Assembly: GCA_019247305.1 (NCBI GenBank) | Contig: JAFAPC010000086.1 | Span: 100,953 to 164,952 of the forward strand | Source: Pseudonocardiales bacterium | Lineage (GTDB): Bacteria > Actinomycetota > Actinomycetes > Mycobacteriales > Pseudonocardiaceae | Length of the DNA: 64,000 bases | Reading direction: 5' to 3' | In this document: positions 9,216 through 18,811 of the stretch, piece by piece | Position numbering within the stretch: position 1 is the stretch's first letter | Layout of the letters: every line of letters starts with the position of its first letter | The notes under the pieces: generated by a model | The model's database searches: none | What the model was told of the DNA's origin: nothing | Seen by the model: only the letters and a program-made list of their open reading frames with translations | Position numbers and translations under genes: made by a program

Positions 9216-9350
9216 ATGCCCTCACGCCGCCGCCCGCGCGGACACATCAGGACTCTGCCATCGGGCAGCTTTCAGGCGATTGTCTACGCCGGTACGGACC
9301 CACTGACCGGCAAAGAGCGTTACCTGCGCGCCAGGCCGTTGGCGGGCTGA
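9216..9350 (+). pseudogene. Tyrosine integrase N-terminal stub
   Basis: A 44-codon reading frame right after the tRNA. RGHIRTLPSGSFQAIVYAGTD and PLTGKERYLR are the typical AP2-like arm-binding N-terminus of actinomycete phage/plasmid integrases. The frame then ends, and no core-binding or catalytic domain follows. With the flanking att-like repeats it marks an integrative element that has lost almost everything. Confidence 0.7.
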
Positions 9351-9439
9351 GCCGACTTGGGTGGCGAGTTGGGCTGCGTGGGTTGGGTGTTCACCACCGG
9401 AACCTGGCTACCACCCACCGCTACCCCTGCTGAATAGTC

Positions 9440-9600
9440 AGCTACGGCGGATGGCCTGTCGCGTGATGATCCCGACCATATTCAGCAAGGACTTTGAGGT
9501 CGGGTGCAGTGCAGCGTGATCCGTGGGTTGCGGGCCAGCCAAGCGAAGACCGCCGGGTGCTTGTGGGTGGCCTAGTTGTCGACACCCCGAGGCGGCCGAG
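9440..9600 (-). pseudogene. IS630-family transposase fragment
   Basis: Minus-strand translation gives VDN-stop-ATHKHPAVFAWLARNPRITLHCT. After a frame change it continues LNMVGIITRQAIRR. These are the DNYxxHK-xxVxxWLxxNPR and ITRQAIRRG landmarks of IS630/Tc1-type transposases (last DDE acidic region). It contains an in-frame stop, a frameshift and missing residues between CT and LNMV. It is a remnant inside the att-bounded element. Confidence 0.65.
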
Positions 9601-9632
9601 GGGGACGACGAGCAGCACGGCGACGCGGCGTA

Positions 9633-9869
9633 TCAGTCGTTGTCCGGCAGGTACTCGTCGTTCTCGTAGTACTCGAGCAGGCTGGTGAATGACGGATAGT
9701 CGTAGGTGACCAGCTCGTCGCCCTCCCACTTGGCCCCCAGCTCCTCGGCCCACTCCAGGTCGTTGAGACCGAGCGGCGCCTCCTCGGACCAGTGGAACGG
9801 CACCATCGTGTTGAACTTGTCACGCCGGCCCAGGACCACCCGTTCGCCCTCTGCTTTCGACGCTGTCAT
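9633..9869 (-). CDS. Small acidic protein of unknown function
   Basis: 78 residues, rich in Asp/Glu/Tyr/Trp (PFHWSEEAPLGLNDLEWAEEL, ending SLLEYYENDEYLPDND). The ATG at 9869 has AGGGG a few bases upstream. It has coding character and no shadow gene opposite. I do not recognise the family. An acidic small protein in the remains of a mobile element could be an anti-restriction or other cargo protein, but nothing in the sequence shows that. It lies between the two att-like repeats. Confidence 0.5.
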   Translation of the reverse strand: MTASKAEGERVVLGRRDKFNTMVPFHWSEEAPLGLNDLEWAEELGAKWEGDELVTYDYPSFTSLLEYYENDEYLPDND

Positions 9870-9961
9870 GGGCCCCTATGATACTCCCGAGGCTCGGCCA
9901 TAACCCGTTCCACCTACCTGTTCACTGACCTCTCGCCAGCGGTGGTGCAACCGCTGGCCAG

Positions 9962-9988
9962 CCTGCCAGGGGCACCATGCCTGACTTG
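9962..9988 (+). repeat. att-like repeat, right copy
   Basis: Matches 9111-9137 at 24 of 27 positions (CCTGCCAGGGG, CACCATGCCTGAC, TTG). It has no tRNA cloverleaf around it, as expected for the distal att site of an element integrated into the tRNA-Arg 3' end. It bounds an 850-bp remnant. Confidence 0.7.
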
Positions 9989-10278
9989 AGAATACGATCT
10001 CATGTGAGCCATCTGTCAGTGTTATTTGCCCGTTTTTCGGGAGCCGCCGTGCAACGAACTGATTCCACGACACCGCCTCTTCGAATACTCTGCACCTCAC
10101 GCAGGCCGCAGCCGCGCACCTCCGCAGACAGGTGCTGCGCCCGGGAGACCCAGAGAAAACGCAGCTCCAGGCTTGATGTTGCTCCATAGGCAGCCTTCGT
10201 CTCACAGAGAATTCGAGGTCCTGCAGTGCCGCCTCAGCAGGGCGGCACTCATGCGCTCCTGAGCGGCACTGCGACGAC
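9989..10278. other. Non-coding stretch before the jetC remnant
   Basis: About 290 bp with no convincing gene in any frame. The short frames have no recognisable motif, and nothing here resembles JetA or JetB. The jetC frame is open through its last part, but I see no ATG/GTG with a ribosome-binding site, so the 5' end of jetC may be lost. Confidence 0.4.
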
Positions 10279-13200
10279 AGACTGGAGATCTACAACTGGG
10301 GCACCTTCGACCAGCGGGTCTGGGCCCTTGACCTAGGCGCCCAGAACACGTTGCTCACCGGAGACATCGGATCCGGAAAATCGACGATCGTCGATGCCAT
10401 CACCACACTGCTGCTGCCGGCGCACCGCATCTCCTACGACAAGGCGGCCGGCGCCGAGACCAAAGAGCGGAGCCTGGGCTCCTATGTCCTCGGCTACCAC
10501 AAATCCGAGCGCAACGAGGAAACCGGCACCTCGAGACCGGTCGGCCTGCGGGATCGCCACACGTTCTCGGTGATCCTCGGCGTATTCGTCAACCGCAGCT
10601 ACGACTCGAAGGTCACGCTGGCCCAGGCCTTCTGGTTCGCCAGCAACACCAACCAACCGAACCGGTTCTTCGTGGTGGCCGACCGACAGCTCGCGATCGT
10701 GACCGACTTCGCCGGCTTCGGCGACAACATCGCCACGCTCAAGCAGCGGCTACGCACCAGCGGGGCGCGCACCCACGACCACTTTCCCCAGTACGGGACC
10801 GACTTCCGCCGGCAGCTCGGTATCGACTCCGAGCAGGCGATGGAGCTGTTCCACCAAACGGTGTCGATGAAGTCGGTCGGCAACCTCAACGACTTCGTGC
10901 GCAGCCACATGCTGGAGCCGTTTAACGCCGATGTCTGGACGAAACGGCTAGTGAACCACTTTGAGGATCTCACCAAGGCGCATGACGCCGTCCGCACGGC
11001 ACGCGACCAGCTCGCCGAGCTGGGGCCATTGCTGGACGACTGCGACAGTTTCGACCGGCTGGCTGCCGAGATCGAGTCGCTGCGCGACCAGCGGGACGCA
11101 CTGCGCTTTTATTGCGCCGAGCGAAAGGTGGTGCTGCTCACCCGCCAGATTGCCGGACTCCTCGCCGATATTGACACTCACCAGGAGAAGCTCACCGCCA
11201 CCACATCTCAGCTCACGCAGCTGCGCACCCGGAAGGAGGAGCTGGCCCTGCAGCGCGCAGGGCTCGGCGGGAACCGGCTCACTGACATCGAACGACAGAT
11301 CACCGACGCTGGCGCCGAGCGTGACCGGCGGCAAGCCAGGTCCGCTCGCTACCACGAGCTCCTGGCAGCCGGTGGGCTATCGCCGATGGATGGCGCCGAA
11401 CAGTTCGCCCGGCGGCGGGCCGAGGTTCCGCGAACGAGCCACCACCCTCGACGCCGAGCTGCTCAGCCTGCGCAGCAACGTCCCCAAGGCCAGCCTCGAT
11501 GTGCGGCAGCGGCTCTGTGCTGAGATCGCAGCCAGCTCCGAGGAGCTGCCGTTCGCCGGTGGGCTCATCCAGGTACGGTCCGACAGCGCTGACTGGGAGG
11601 GCGCCGCCGAGCGAGTCCTGCACGGCTTCACACTCTCGATGCTGGTCTCCAGCAGGCAGTACACCGCGGTGTCGGACTGGATCAACGAGCATCATCTAGG
11701 TGCCCGGCTCGTCTATTACCGGGTCCCCGACCGTCCGAGCAGGACCGGGCCCGACCCGGTGGTCACCGACCGGTCACTGTACACCAAGTTGGAAATCAAG
11801 GACTCGCCGTTCTACGCCTGGCTGGACCGCGAGCTGATGCACCGCGCGAGCTACGAGTGTGTCGAGGAGATGGATGAGTTCCGGCGCGCCGCCAGCGCCG
11901 TCACCCGAACCGGACAGATCAAAGGGGCGCGTGGACGGCACGAGAAGGACGACGTCCGGCGCATCGACGACCGGCGCTACTACGTCCTCGGCTGGAACAA
12001 CCAGGCCAAGATCGACACGTTGCTCGACCAAGCCGGCAGGATTCACCGGCAGCAGCGCGATCTCCGCAGCGAACGCCAGCAGATCCACACGGCGCTTACG
12101 CAGGTCGGCACGCTCAAGGACACCTTCGCCAAGCTCGCCGAGTTCGCCAGCTATACCGACATCGGCTGGCAGTCGATCGTCAACCAGATTGCCCAGCTGG
12201 CCGAGGAGAAAAGGCTGCTAGAGCAGGGCTGCGACGAGCTGAGGCGAGTGAGCGCGCAACTCAAGGTGACCGCCCGCGACATCGACGCTGCCGACACCGA
12301 AAAGGACTTATTGACCGGCGCCATCAACCGGCTCGAACGGGATTGGGAGAACGCCGAGAGCAGCCTCGGCGATGTGCAGCAGATCCTGAACGCACCGGAA
12401 TGCGGACCCGCCCGCGAGCTTTTCCCTCTCATCGACGCCCACGTCGGCCAGCGACCCCTGACCACCCCCGCCGACTGCGACCGAGCGGAGCGGGGTCTCG
12501 CAGCGGAGCTGTCCGCCCTGGTGGACAAGCGCACCGAGCGTCAGGACAGGGTGGCCACCCGGGTGGTCAGGCGGATGGGCGAGTTCCGCCAGCGGTATCC
12601 GCTGCAGACCGCGGAGTTCGACGACTCCATCCAGTCCGCGTCCGAGTACCGGGTCTTACGCGACCGCCTCGTCAACGACGACCTGCCCCGGTTCGAGTCG
12701 GAGTTCAAGACCTACCTGAATACCAACTACACTGCGCGACATCGCCGGCTTCGGTGCCGAGCTCAATAAGCAACTCGATTTGATCAAACGGCGCATCGGC
12801 ATCATCAACGACTCGCTGGTCGGCATCAACTACAACCCCGAGCGCTACATCAGGCTGGAAACCCAACCGACGGTCAACGTGGAGATCCGCGAATTCCGTA
12901 CCGCGCTGCGCGAGTGCACCACGGGAGCACTGGGCGGCGGCGGAACCGATCAGGACCTGGAGCAGCGATTCCTCCAGGTCAAGCGGATCATCGAGCGATT
13001 CAAGGGTTGGGAGGGGCGGACCGACGAGGATCGCCAGTGGACCAGGCGGGTCACCGATGTCCGTAACTGGTTCATGTTTTCCGCTTCCGAACGGTGGCGG
13101 GCCGACGACACCGAGCACGAGCACTACACCGACTCCGGTGGCAAGTCGGGAGGCCAGAAGGAAAAGCTCGCCTACACCATCCTCGCCGCGTCCTTGGCCT

Positions 13201-13505
13201 ACCAATTCAAGCTGGACCACCGCGGCAAATCCAAGACCTTTCGGTTCGTCGTGATCGACGAAGCGTTCGGCCGAGGCTCCGACGAGTCCACCCGATTCGC
13301 GCTGGATTTGTTCTCCAAGCTCGGCCTGCAACTGCTGATCGTCACCTCACTGCAGAAGATCCACATCATCGAACCGCACGTGGCAGCGGTTGGCTTCGTC
13401 GCCAAACCATCCGGCAGCTACTCCCGGTTACAGAGCCTCACCATCGAGGAATACCAGCAGCGACGGCATACCTGGTCGATGCAGCAGGCATCGATCGAGC
13501 AGTGA
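10279..13505 (+). pseudogene. jetC: Wadjet JetC (MukB/MksB-like SMC ATPase), frameshifted
   Basis: An SMC-type ATPase of the Wadjet anti-plasmid system. The N-terminus reads LEIYNWGTFDQRVWALDL, then Walker A LLTGDIGSGKST. The long middle is coiled coil. The C-terminus has the signature DSGGKSGGQKEKLAYTILAASLAYQF and Walker B FRFVVIDEAFGRGSDES. Two +1 frameshifts break it: near 11427 (between RRRAEV and RERATTLDAELL) and near 12732 (between YLNTNY and LRDIAGFGAELNKQL). No start codon with a ribosome-binding site is visible. Partner genes jetA and jetB, normally upstream, are missing. The stop overlaps the jetD ATG (TGATG). Either a pseudogene or, less likely, several sequencing errors. Confidence 0.85.
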
Positions 13506-14246
13506 TGAGCTGGTCAACCAGGGCCGACGTGGTGGCCACCTTGCGGCGGCGCTGGGACCGCGGCGAGTTCCTGACTGAGCTCGTCGAGGGTCGGCAGTGG
13601 GAGCCACTGGACCTGGCTCTGCGCGGTCCCACAGCGCGTAACCTGGCCGACCGGTTCGGCGAGGTGCGTACCTGGGTGGACCGGTGGCGAGCAGGTCTGC
13701 CGCTTTACCGAACTGCACGCCCTCACCCAGATCCAGGCACCTCGCATCGCCACATGGATGGTCAGTAAGCCACTGGAGGCACTTCGTTTCGCCGACGAGT
13801 GGGACAAGCTGCTCAGCACGGTGCTCTGGATCTCCCGGCACGCCAGCGGCGACACGTACCTGCGCCAGATCGACGTGCCCGGCGTCGACACCAAGTTCAT
13901 CGAAAGCCATCGCGGCATTCTCAGCGCTCTGCTCGACCAGCAGCTCCCAGCGGAGCGCGTGGACCACACCCGCCCGCCGTCCGATTTCGCCGGCCGCTAC
14001 CGGTTTCGGACCAAGCCCGACTATGTCAGGTTCCGTTGGCTCGGCCACCGCAACGGCTACACCGAAATGTCCGTGCAGATTACTGAGCTCGGCAGCGCAC
14101 CGCCGGACTGCTCCACCGTGTTCGTGATCGAAAACGAGATCACCTACCTCGCGTTCCCGCCACCCGAAAGATCCCTCGTCATCTTCGGCGGCGGCTACGC
14201 CGTACCGAGACTGAACCGGCTGAGCTGGCTCACCGACCGGGACCTG
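13505..14246 (+). pseudogene. jetD: Wadjet JetD remnant (DUF3322 / start of DUF2220)
   Basis: The nuclease subunit of Wadjet, broken. The first 60 codons (MSWSTRADVVATLRRRWDRGEFL, then LDLALRGPTARNLADRF and VRTWVDRWRAG) are the DUF3322 N-terminus. At about 13690 the frame changes, and some 60 family residues appear to be missing before RFTELHALTQIQAP. The second frame continues with FADEWDKLLSTVLWISRH, YLRQIDVPGVDTKFIESHRGIL and VIFGGGYAVPRLNRLSWLTDRDL. At that point the Toprim catalytic motif (normally YWGDIDTHG) should begin, but the frame passes into AbiEii-like sequence. It cannot be an active JetD. Confidence 0.8.
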
Positions 14247-14711
14247 CGCCACCCACTCGAAGAGCAAGGCCTCGTCACTCACGACACTGAACGGCCACCG
14301 CTTGACCACCGCTTCATCGCCGTCGACCCAACAACCGGTGCCGAGTGCACGGTCGAGGTGTTTGCCGACGGAGGCCGACTGCACGACCGCGTCACACTGG
14401 ACATCGGGCCGGTGCTCCATCCCGACGATCTCGCCGCCGACAAGATGCTCGCCTTGTGGGGGCGAGCCCGGCCTCGCGATTTCTTCGACGTAGCGGCCCT
14501 GATCGACCGCTACGGGCACGAACGCCTACTTGAGCTTGCCGAGGCCAAAGACGGCGGGTTCACCCACAAGATGTTTATCGACGCCCTCCGCGCCATCGCA
14601 CGAGTCAGCAATGTCGACTGGGCAGAAGACGGGATCACTAGTGACGACGCTCAACGACTCCGCGCGATTTTCGACGCCTGGCGCAACCAACTGGAGCTCG
14701 ACACGACATGA
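14247..14711 (+). pseudogene. AbiEii/AbiGii-type nucleotidyltransferase, C-terminal part fused to JetD
   Basis: In frame with the second jetD segment. The sequence ECTVEVFADGGRLHDRVTLDI, GPVLHPDDLAADKMLALWGRA and RPRDFFDVAALIDRYG is the C-terminal half of AbiEii-family nucleotidyltransferase toxins of type IV toxin-antitoxin systems. The N-terminal half with the GG-x-AL and D-x-D catalytic residues is absent. The junction lies next to 14246. No AbiEi-like antitoxin gene is visible nearby. The fused open frame 13758-14711 (317 codons) is intact and could in principle be translated, but both enzymes lack catalytic parts. Confidence 0.75.
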
Positions 14712-15393
14712 CAGACAGCTTCCACGGCGCTGAAGCCGCGCTTGTCACCGTCATGTTCGCCCGCAGACCAGTCCAACCTCAAGCTCCCATAACACACACC
14801 CGCCACCCAACACGTCAGACAATTGATCAGCACCGATACGGTCAGGGACGTTCGCGTGTGTCCGGCTAGATCCGGCGGTAGGCGACAGTGCACGTCCGAT
14901 ACGCGTCCAGTTTCGTGCCTCCGAGATTGATCGCCGACCACGGCCTGAACCCGCTGCCGGAGCGCTCCGCCCCACCGTTAAGGCACTTCGCGAAGTTCTT
15001 GAGCTGCACTCTCACCGAGCGCCCGCCTGCGACCGTCGCATGCGCGGCACACCCGACTCGTGACCGGCCGAAAAAGCTAGCATGGCCGCTCCTCAACCGT
15101 CACCCGTGACGATGCCCGCGTTGCCTTCACCCCGTGATTCCGTCGGAGAAAGCAGGGTCGCCGCCGTCTGCGCGCGGGGGATGGAGAAAAACCCCAGCGG
15201 CGATCAGGGACACATTGGACTCAGCTCAGCGCTCGCGTGTCAAAGCGGAGTACCCTGCCGCCCTCGCGCGTGCCGGGGACACCTCTCGACCCCATTGGCA
15301 CAATCGGCGCCGCAACTGGCTGTCTTTCCGGCGACGTCCGGGCCACCGCTGAACGTGGGCAGGGATGCGATCGTTAAGCTCCGCGCAGTGTCG
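14712..15393. other. 680-bp intergenic region
   Basis: No supportable gene. A minus-strand frame at 14866-15096 (76 codons) and a long plus-strand frame running into the carboxypeptidase are open but show no recognisable motif or clear start. The region probably holds the island boundary and the carboxypeptidase promoter. Confidence 0.35.
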
Positions 15394-16698
15394 ATGCGCC
15401 GTGTTGCCGTGATCGCTGTCTTGGCGATGCTCGTCCTGGCTGTTCCGTTCTCCGCCGCCGCAGCCCCACCCCCCTCGCCCGCGCCTGCGGCCCCATCGAC
15501 GTCGGCCTACCGGGTGCCCGGGTTGGACAACCCGGCCGCACGCGCCACGGTGCTGCGTCAGGGCGTGGAGGTGCTCGGGGGCGGCCGTGACTATCTGGAG
15601 GTGCAGGCAACGCCCGCGCAAGCGGATCACTTGCGCGCCAGCGGGCTGCGGCTGCTCCCGCTCCCAGCAGCGGCACCGGTGCCGGCAGCGGTGCCAGGGC
15701 TGGTAGTGCCCGGCGAGTTCCCGATCGGATACCAGGGTTATCACACCTACCGCCGGCTCACCGCTGAGCTGGACGCGCTGGCCGCTGCGCACCCCCATCA
15801 GGTCGCGGTGTCCAGCTATGGCCGCTCAGCGCAGGGCCGCCCGCTGCTGCTGGTGAAGATCAGCGACGAGGTGCGCGCCGACAAGCACGAGCCCGAGGTG
15901 CTGTTCAGCTGCGCTCAGCACGCCCGTGAGCACCTCACCGTCGAGATGTGCTTGCACATCGTGCGGCGGCTAGCGCAGGGCTATGGCATCGATCCGGCCA
16001 TCACCCAGCTGGTGCGCTCGCGGGTGGTCTGGGTGGTGCCGATGGCCAACCCGGACGGCGCCGAGTACGACATCTCCACCGGCCTGTTCGGGCTGTGGCG
16101 CAAAAACCGCCAGCCGAACCCGGGGGACGCTGAGATCGGCACTGACCTCAACCGGAACTGGGGCGACGAGTGGGCCTGCTGCGGCGGGTCGAGCGCCAAC
16201 CCCGGCAACGACACCTACCACGGCAGCGCCCCGTTCTCCGCGCCGGAGACCGCGCAGCTGCGGGACTGGGTGAACAGCCGGGTGATCCACGGCGTGCAGC
16301 AGATCACCGCCCATATCGACTTCCACAGTTTCTCCGAGCTGGTGCTGTGGCCCTATGGTTTTACCGCCAGTGACACCGGCCCCGGCCTGAACAATTTCGA
16401 CGCGGCGGCCTTCCGCAAACTCGGCGAGCAGATGGCCGCCACCAACGGCTACACCCCGGAGCAGTCCAGCCACCTCTACATCAACGACGGCTCGATCGGC
16501 GACTGGATGTGGGCCCAACACCACATCTGGTCCTACACCTTGGAGATGTACCCAACCAGCCTGACTCAAGGCGGTTTCTACCCACCGGCAAACGTAATCG
16601 AGCGCGAGACCGCCCGCAACGACGCGGCAGTGGACCTGCTGCTGAGCTACGCCGACTGCGTGCCCCGGATCATCGGCGCCCGCTGCGCCGCGCGCTAG
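15394..16698 (+). CDS. Secreted zinc carboxypeptidase (peptidase family M14)
   Basis: A 434-residue exported metallopeptidase. A signal peptide is clear: MRRVAVIAVLAMLVLAVPFS then AAAAPP. An inhibitory/pro region follows (RVPGLDNPAARATVLRQGVEVL). The M14 domain starts around YQGYHTYRRLTAELDAL. Zinc ligands are in HAREHLTVEM (H-x-x-E) and HIDFHSFSEL (second His). The substrate-binding pair is DLNRNWG and the catalytic Glu is in YTLEMYPT. It resembles carboxypeptidase T of actinomycetes. The ATG at 15394 was chosen for the signal peptide; GTG 15388 is possible, and no strong Shine-Dalgarno is visible. Confidence 0.9.
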   Translation: MRRVAVIAVLAMLVLAVPFSAAAAPPPSPAPAAPSTSAYRVPGLDNPAARATVLRQGVEVLGGGRDYLEVQATPAQADHLRASGLRLLPLPAAAPVPAAVPGLVVPGEFPIGYQGYHTYRRLTAELDALAAAHPHQVAVSSYGRSAQGRPLLLVKISDEVRADKHEPEVLFSCAQHAREHLTVEMCLHIVRRLAQGYGIDPAITQLVRSRVVWVVPMANPDGAEYDISTGLFGLWRKNRQPNPGDAEIGTDLNRNWGDEWACCGGSSANPGNDTYHGSAPFSAPETAQLRDWVNSRVIHGVQQITAHIDFHSFSELVLWPYGFTASDTGPGLNNFDAAAFRKLGEQMAATNGYTPEQSSHLYINDGSIGDWMWAQHHIWSYTLEMYPTSLTQGGFYPPANVIERETARNDAAVDLLLSYADCVPRIIGARCAAR

Positions 16699-16745
16699 CA
16701 CTCTCCGCCACGCCCGGCACCGCCGTCCCACCGACGCGTGGCTGG

Positions 16746-17063
16746 ATGACCGATACTCAATGGATGACTGCGGCAACAACGAAGATGGAGCGTTCCGGCC
16801 CGGCGATTCGCGCCGTCCTCACCGCAGTGTCGCCGGCCGAGTGTGCGCAGTTCGAGGCCGAGTTCGCTGATGCGCTGGCCCGGGCTGGGGCCGAGTTTGA
16901 TCTTGCACCGATCGAGGCGGTACTCGGCCGCTGGTGGTGGATCGCGGCAATCCGGGCAAATCCGCTATCCGAGCACGAGCAGGCGCAGCTCGCCCGAGCC
17001 CGGGCCGGGGACTTCACCGGGCTCTGGGAGCGCGACGAGGCCGGGAACTGGGCGCAGCTGTAA
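16746..17063 (+). CDS. DUF6247 family protein, putative antitoxin-like partner
   Basis: A small protein (105 residues from ATG 16746; ATG 16764 and 16782 are alternatives) matching my memory of the DUF6247 family: PAECAQFEAEFADALARAG, LAPIEAVLGRWWWIA and ARAGDFTGLWERDEAGNWAQL. It is followed after three bases by a RelE/ParE-like gene, the arrangement of a toxin-antitoxin pair. Its role as antitoxin is inferred from that coupling only; no DNA-binding motif is evident. Confidence 0.7.
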   Translation: MTDTQWMTAATTKMERSGPAIRAVLTAVSPAECAQFEAEFADALARAGAEFDLAPIEAVLGRWWWIAAIRANPLSEHEQAQLARARAGDFTGLWERDEAGNWAQL

Positions 17064-17066
17064 ACG

Positions 17067-17312
17067 ATGCCGCGCTATGGGCTGGTTTGGTTGGAGATCG
17101 CGCGCGAGCACTACGCCAGCCTCCCGGCCCCCGCGCGCGAGCGGATCGACGCCTGGATCGAGCAACTGCGGGAAAACTCGCGCCCGCAGCCCTGTTCGGG
17201 CTACGACGAGGCGACCGACCAGTGGACGATCACCTACGGTGGCGGCGCCGGACTGATTGTCTACGCCGTGGTCCACGAGCACCAGCGGCTGATCATCCTG
17301 CGGCTGGTGTAG
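17067..17312 (+). CDS. RelE/ParE-like toxin family protein
   Basis: 81 residues with the RelE fold outline: YGLVWLEIAREHYASLPAPARERIDAWIEQL helices, then strands WTITYGGGAGLIVYAVVHEHQRLIILRLV. It starts 3 bp after the DUF6247 gene and is probably co-translated. RelE/ParE proteins act either as ribosome-dependent mRNases or gyrase poisons; the catalytic residues here do not decide which. The same frame continues after its stop into an nSTAND protein fragment, so the pair was probably inserted into, or recombined next to, that gene. Confidence 0.7.
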   Translation: MPRYGLVWLEIAREHYASLPAPARERIDAWIEQLRENSRPQPCSGYDEATDQWTITYGGGAGLIVYAVVHEHQRLIILRLV

Positions 17313-18285
17313 CCAGCGCTGGAACAGCTGTGGGCTACCGCAGCCATACTGTGGGAGCGACAAGATCGGGGCACGCTGACTCACTTGGCATATGAGCAGC
17401 TCGGCGGGGTCAGCGGTGCCCTGGCCAGCTATGCCGAACGGGTCTACCTCGACCAGCTGCTACCGGACGATCAGCAGGAGGCTCGCCGCCTGCTGATCCA
17501 ACTCATCTGCCCCTCGGAGGTCGGGCAGCCAGTGCGTCGGATAGCCCGACGCCCCGAACTCGGTGAACCCCGCTGGCAACTCGCCCAACGACTCGCCGCC
17601 ACCAGACTGCTCGTCACCGACCGAGACCCAACCGGGGTGGAATCAGTCGAGCTCGTGCACGAAGCCCTGATCAGCAGATGGTCACGGCTGTCTGAGTGGT
17701 TTGACGCCGACCGCGCTTTCCGCACCTGGCAGGAACAGCTGCGCACTTCGCTAGCCCAGTGGGAAGCGGTGCAGCACGACGAGGGAGCGCTGTTCCGCGG
17801 AACACCCCTGGCCGAGGCAGAACGCTGGCTCACCGAACGCCCCGAGGACCTCGGCATCCCCGAGCAACAATTCATCCAAGCCAGCCGTGCCCTACGAACG
17901 AGATCCGTTGCGCATGGTAGTCGCGGTACTGGCCCTGCTGGTAATTGTTGCCTCAAGCTTGGGCCTGGTTGCGCTGTGGCAGCACAACCAGGCCGATGAG
18001 AACCGGAAGGTAGCCCAGTCACGTGAACTGGTGACGCAGGCGAACTCGCTGGCTAGCTCTCAACCAGATGTCGCGATGCTCCTGGCTGCCACCGCCTACA
18101 GGACCGCGCCCACCACAGAGGCGACTAACACGCTGACAAGCATGGCCAACCAGTGGCGGCACGCCGACAGGCTGCTCGTCCCCGACACGAGAGGAGGTTC
18201 ATTCGATATCGCGTTCAGTCCCGCTGACCCAACGATGAAGATTATTCAAAACCATTTTGGGACGAGGGTTGACTTCCGAGAATAA
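17313..18285 (+). pseudogene. nSTAND1-WD40 signalling NTPase, middle fragment
   Basis: Begins directly after the RelE-like stop codon without a start. ILWERQDRGTLTHLAYEQLGGVSGALASYAERV and VELVHEALISRWSRLSEWFDADRAFRTW are the winged-helix end of the nSTAND1 NTPase module. After a +1 frame change near 17900-17920, a transmembrane segment (VAVLALLVIVASSLGLVALW) and the linker DVAMLLAATAYRTAPT lead into the first WD40 repeat, which breaks off near 18285. The P-loop NTPase part and most of the propeller are missing. A WD40 C-terminal end lies at 63186-63841, 45 kb away. Confidence 0.75.
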
Positions 18286-18329
18286 CTTGATTTCTCTTTG
18301 ATCACGGCCCGGCGTGTCGTCGGGGCAAC

Positions 18330-18760
18330 GGTCTTTCCTGATGATATCGATGAGGTCTCACACCCAACTCGATACCGTGGGGGGAAAGACCGTTGCGATA
18401 CCAGCGTACCACAGGCTTGATGGTGACCCAGATGCAGGAGCTCGTTCCTGGTAATTTTGCGAAATCCATATCTCCCGAACCGGCTCGCGATCGATCGCCT
18501 CGATTCCCGGGTTGCCATCGACAGCTGCAACCAGCCGAGCCCAGATGCGGTCGTGGATAGGCTGGCAAGACACCGCTCGCTCATGGGAGGGAACCAGGCC
18601 GGTTGCCATTTCCGAAATTCAGCGAGGTCCTCACGTGCCCCACGAACCGACCAGGCGAGGTCCGTGAGGAACTTGTCGCCAAGACCGGACACCACTGCCC
18701 ACTGATTATGAGGCGAAAACATACGAGAGAATATACCATTTTTGATCTTGATAGGAGCAA
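18330..18760 (-). pseudogene. Degraded conserved actinobacterial protein of unknown function
   Basis: Minus-strand pieces in different frames line up as one decayed gene: LAWSVRGAREDLAEFRKWQPAWFPPMSERCLASL, then HDRIWARLVAAVDGNPGIEAIDREPVREIWISQNY, then a scrambled end. I recall full-length actinomycete hypothetical proteins with this pattern (W-P-x-WF-x-PMxxRCLAxLxHDRxW), usually near phage/plasmid-type regulators. At least two frameshifts are present. Function unknown. Confidence 0.5.
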
Positions 18761-18811
18761 GGGGGCGCGCAGGGGCGGAACAGCCCACATACCTGCTACT
18801 ACCCGTGGTGG

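Noticed and set aside
11400..12780. jetC frame changes as programmed frameshifting
   Set aside because: Neither site shows a slippery heptamer or stimulatory structure that I can see. A third frame change plus a deletion in jetD and loss of jetA/jetB point to decay.
14866..15096. 76-codon minus-strand frame before the carboxypeptidase
   Set aside because: Some protein-like stretches (VQLKNFAKCLNGGAERSGSG) but no family, no ribosome-binding site and no neighbour context, so it was not listed as a gene.
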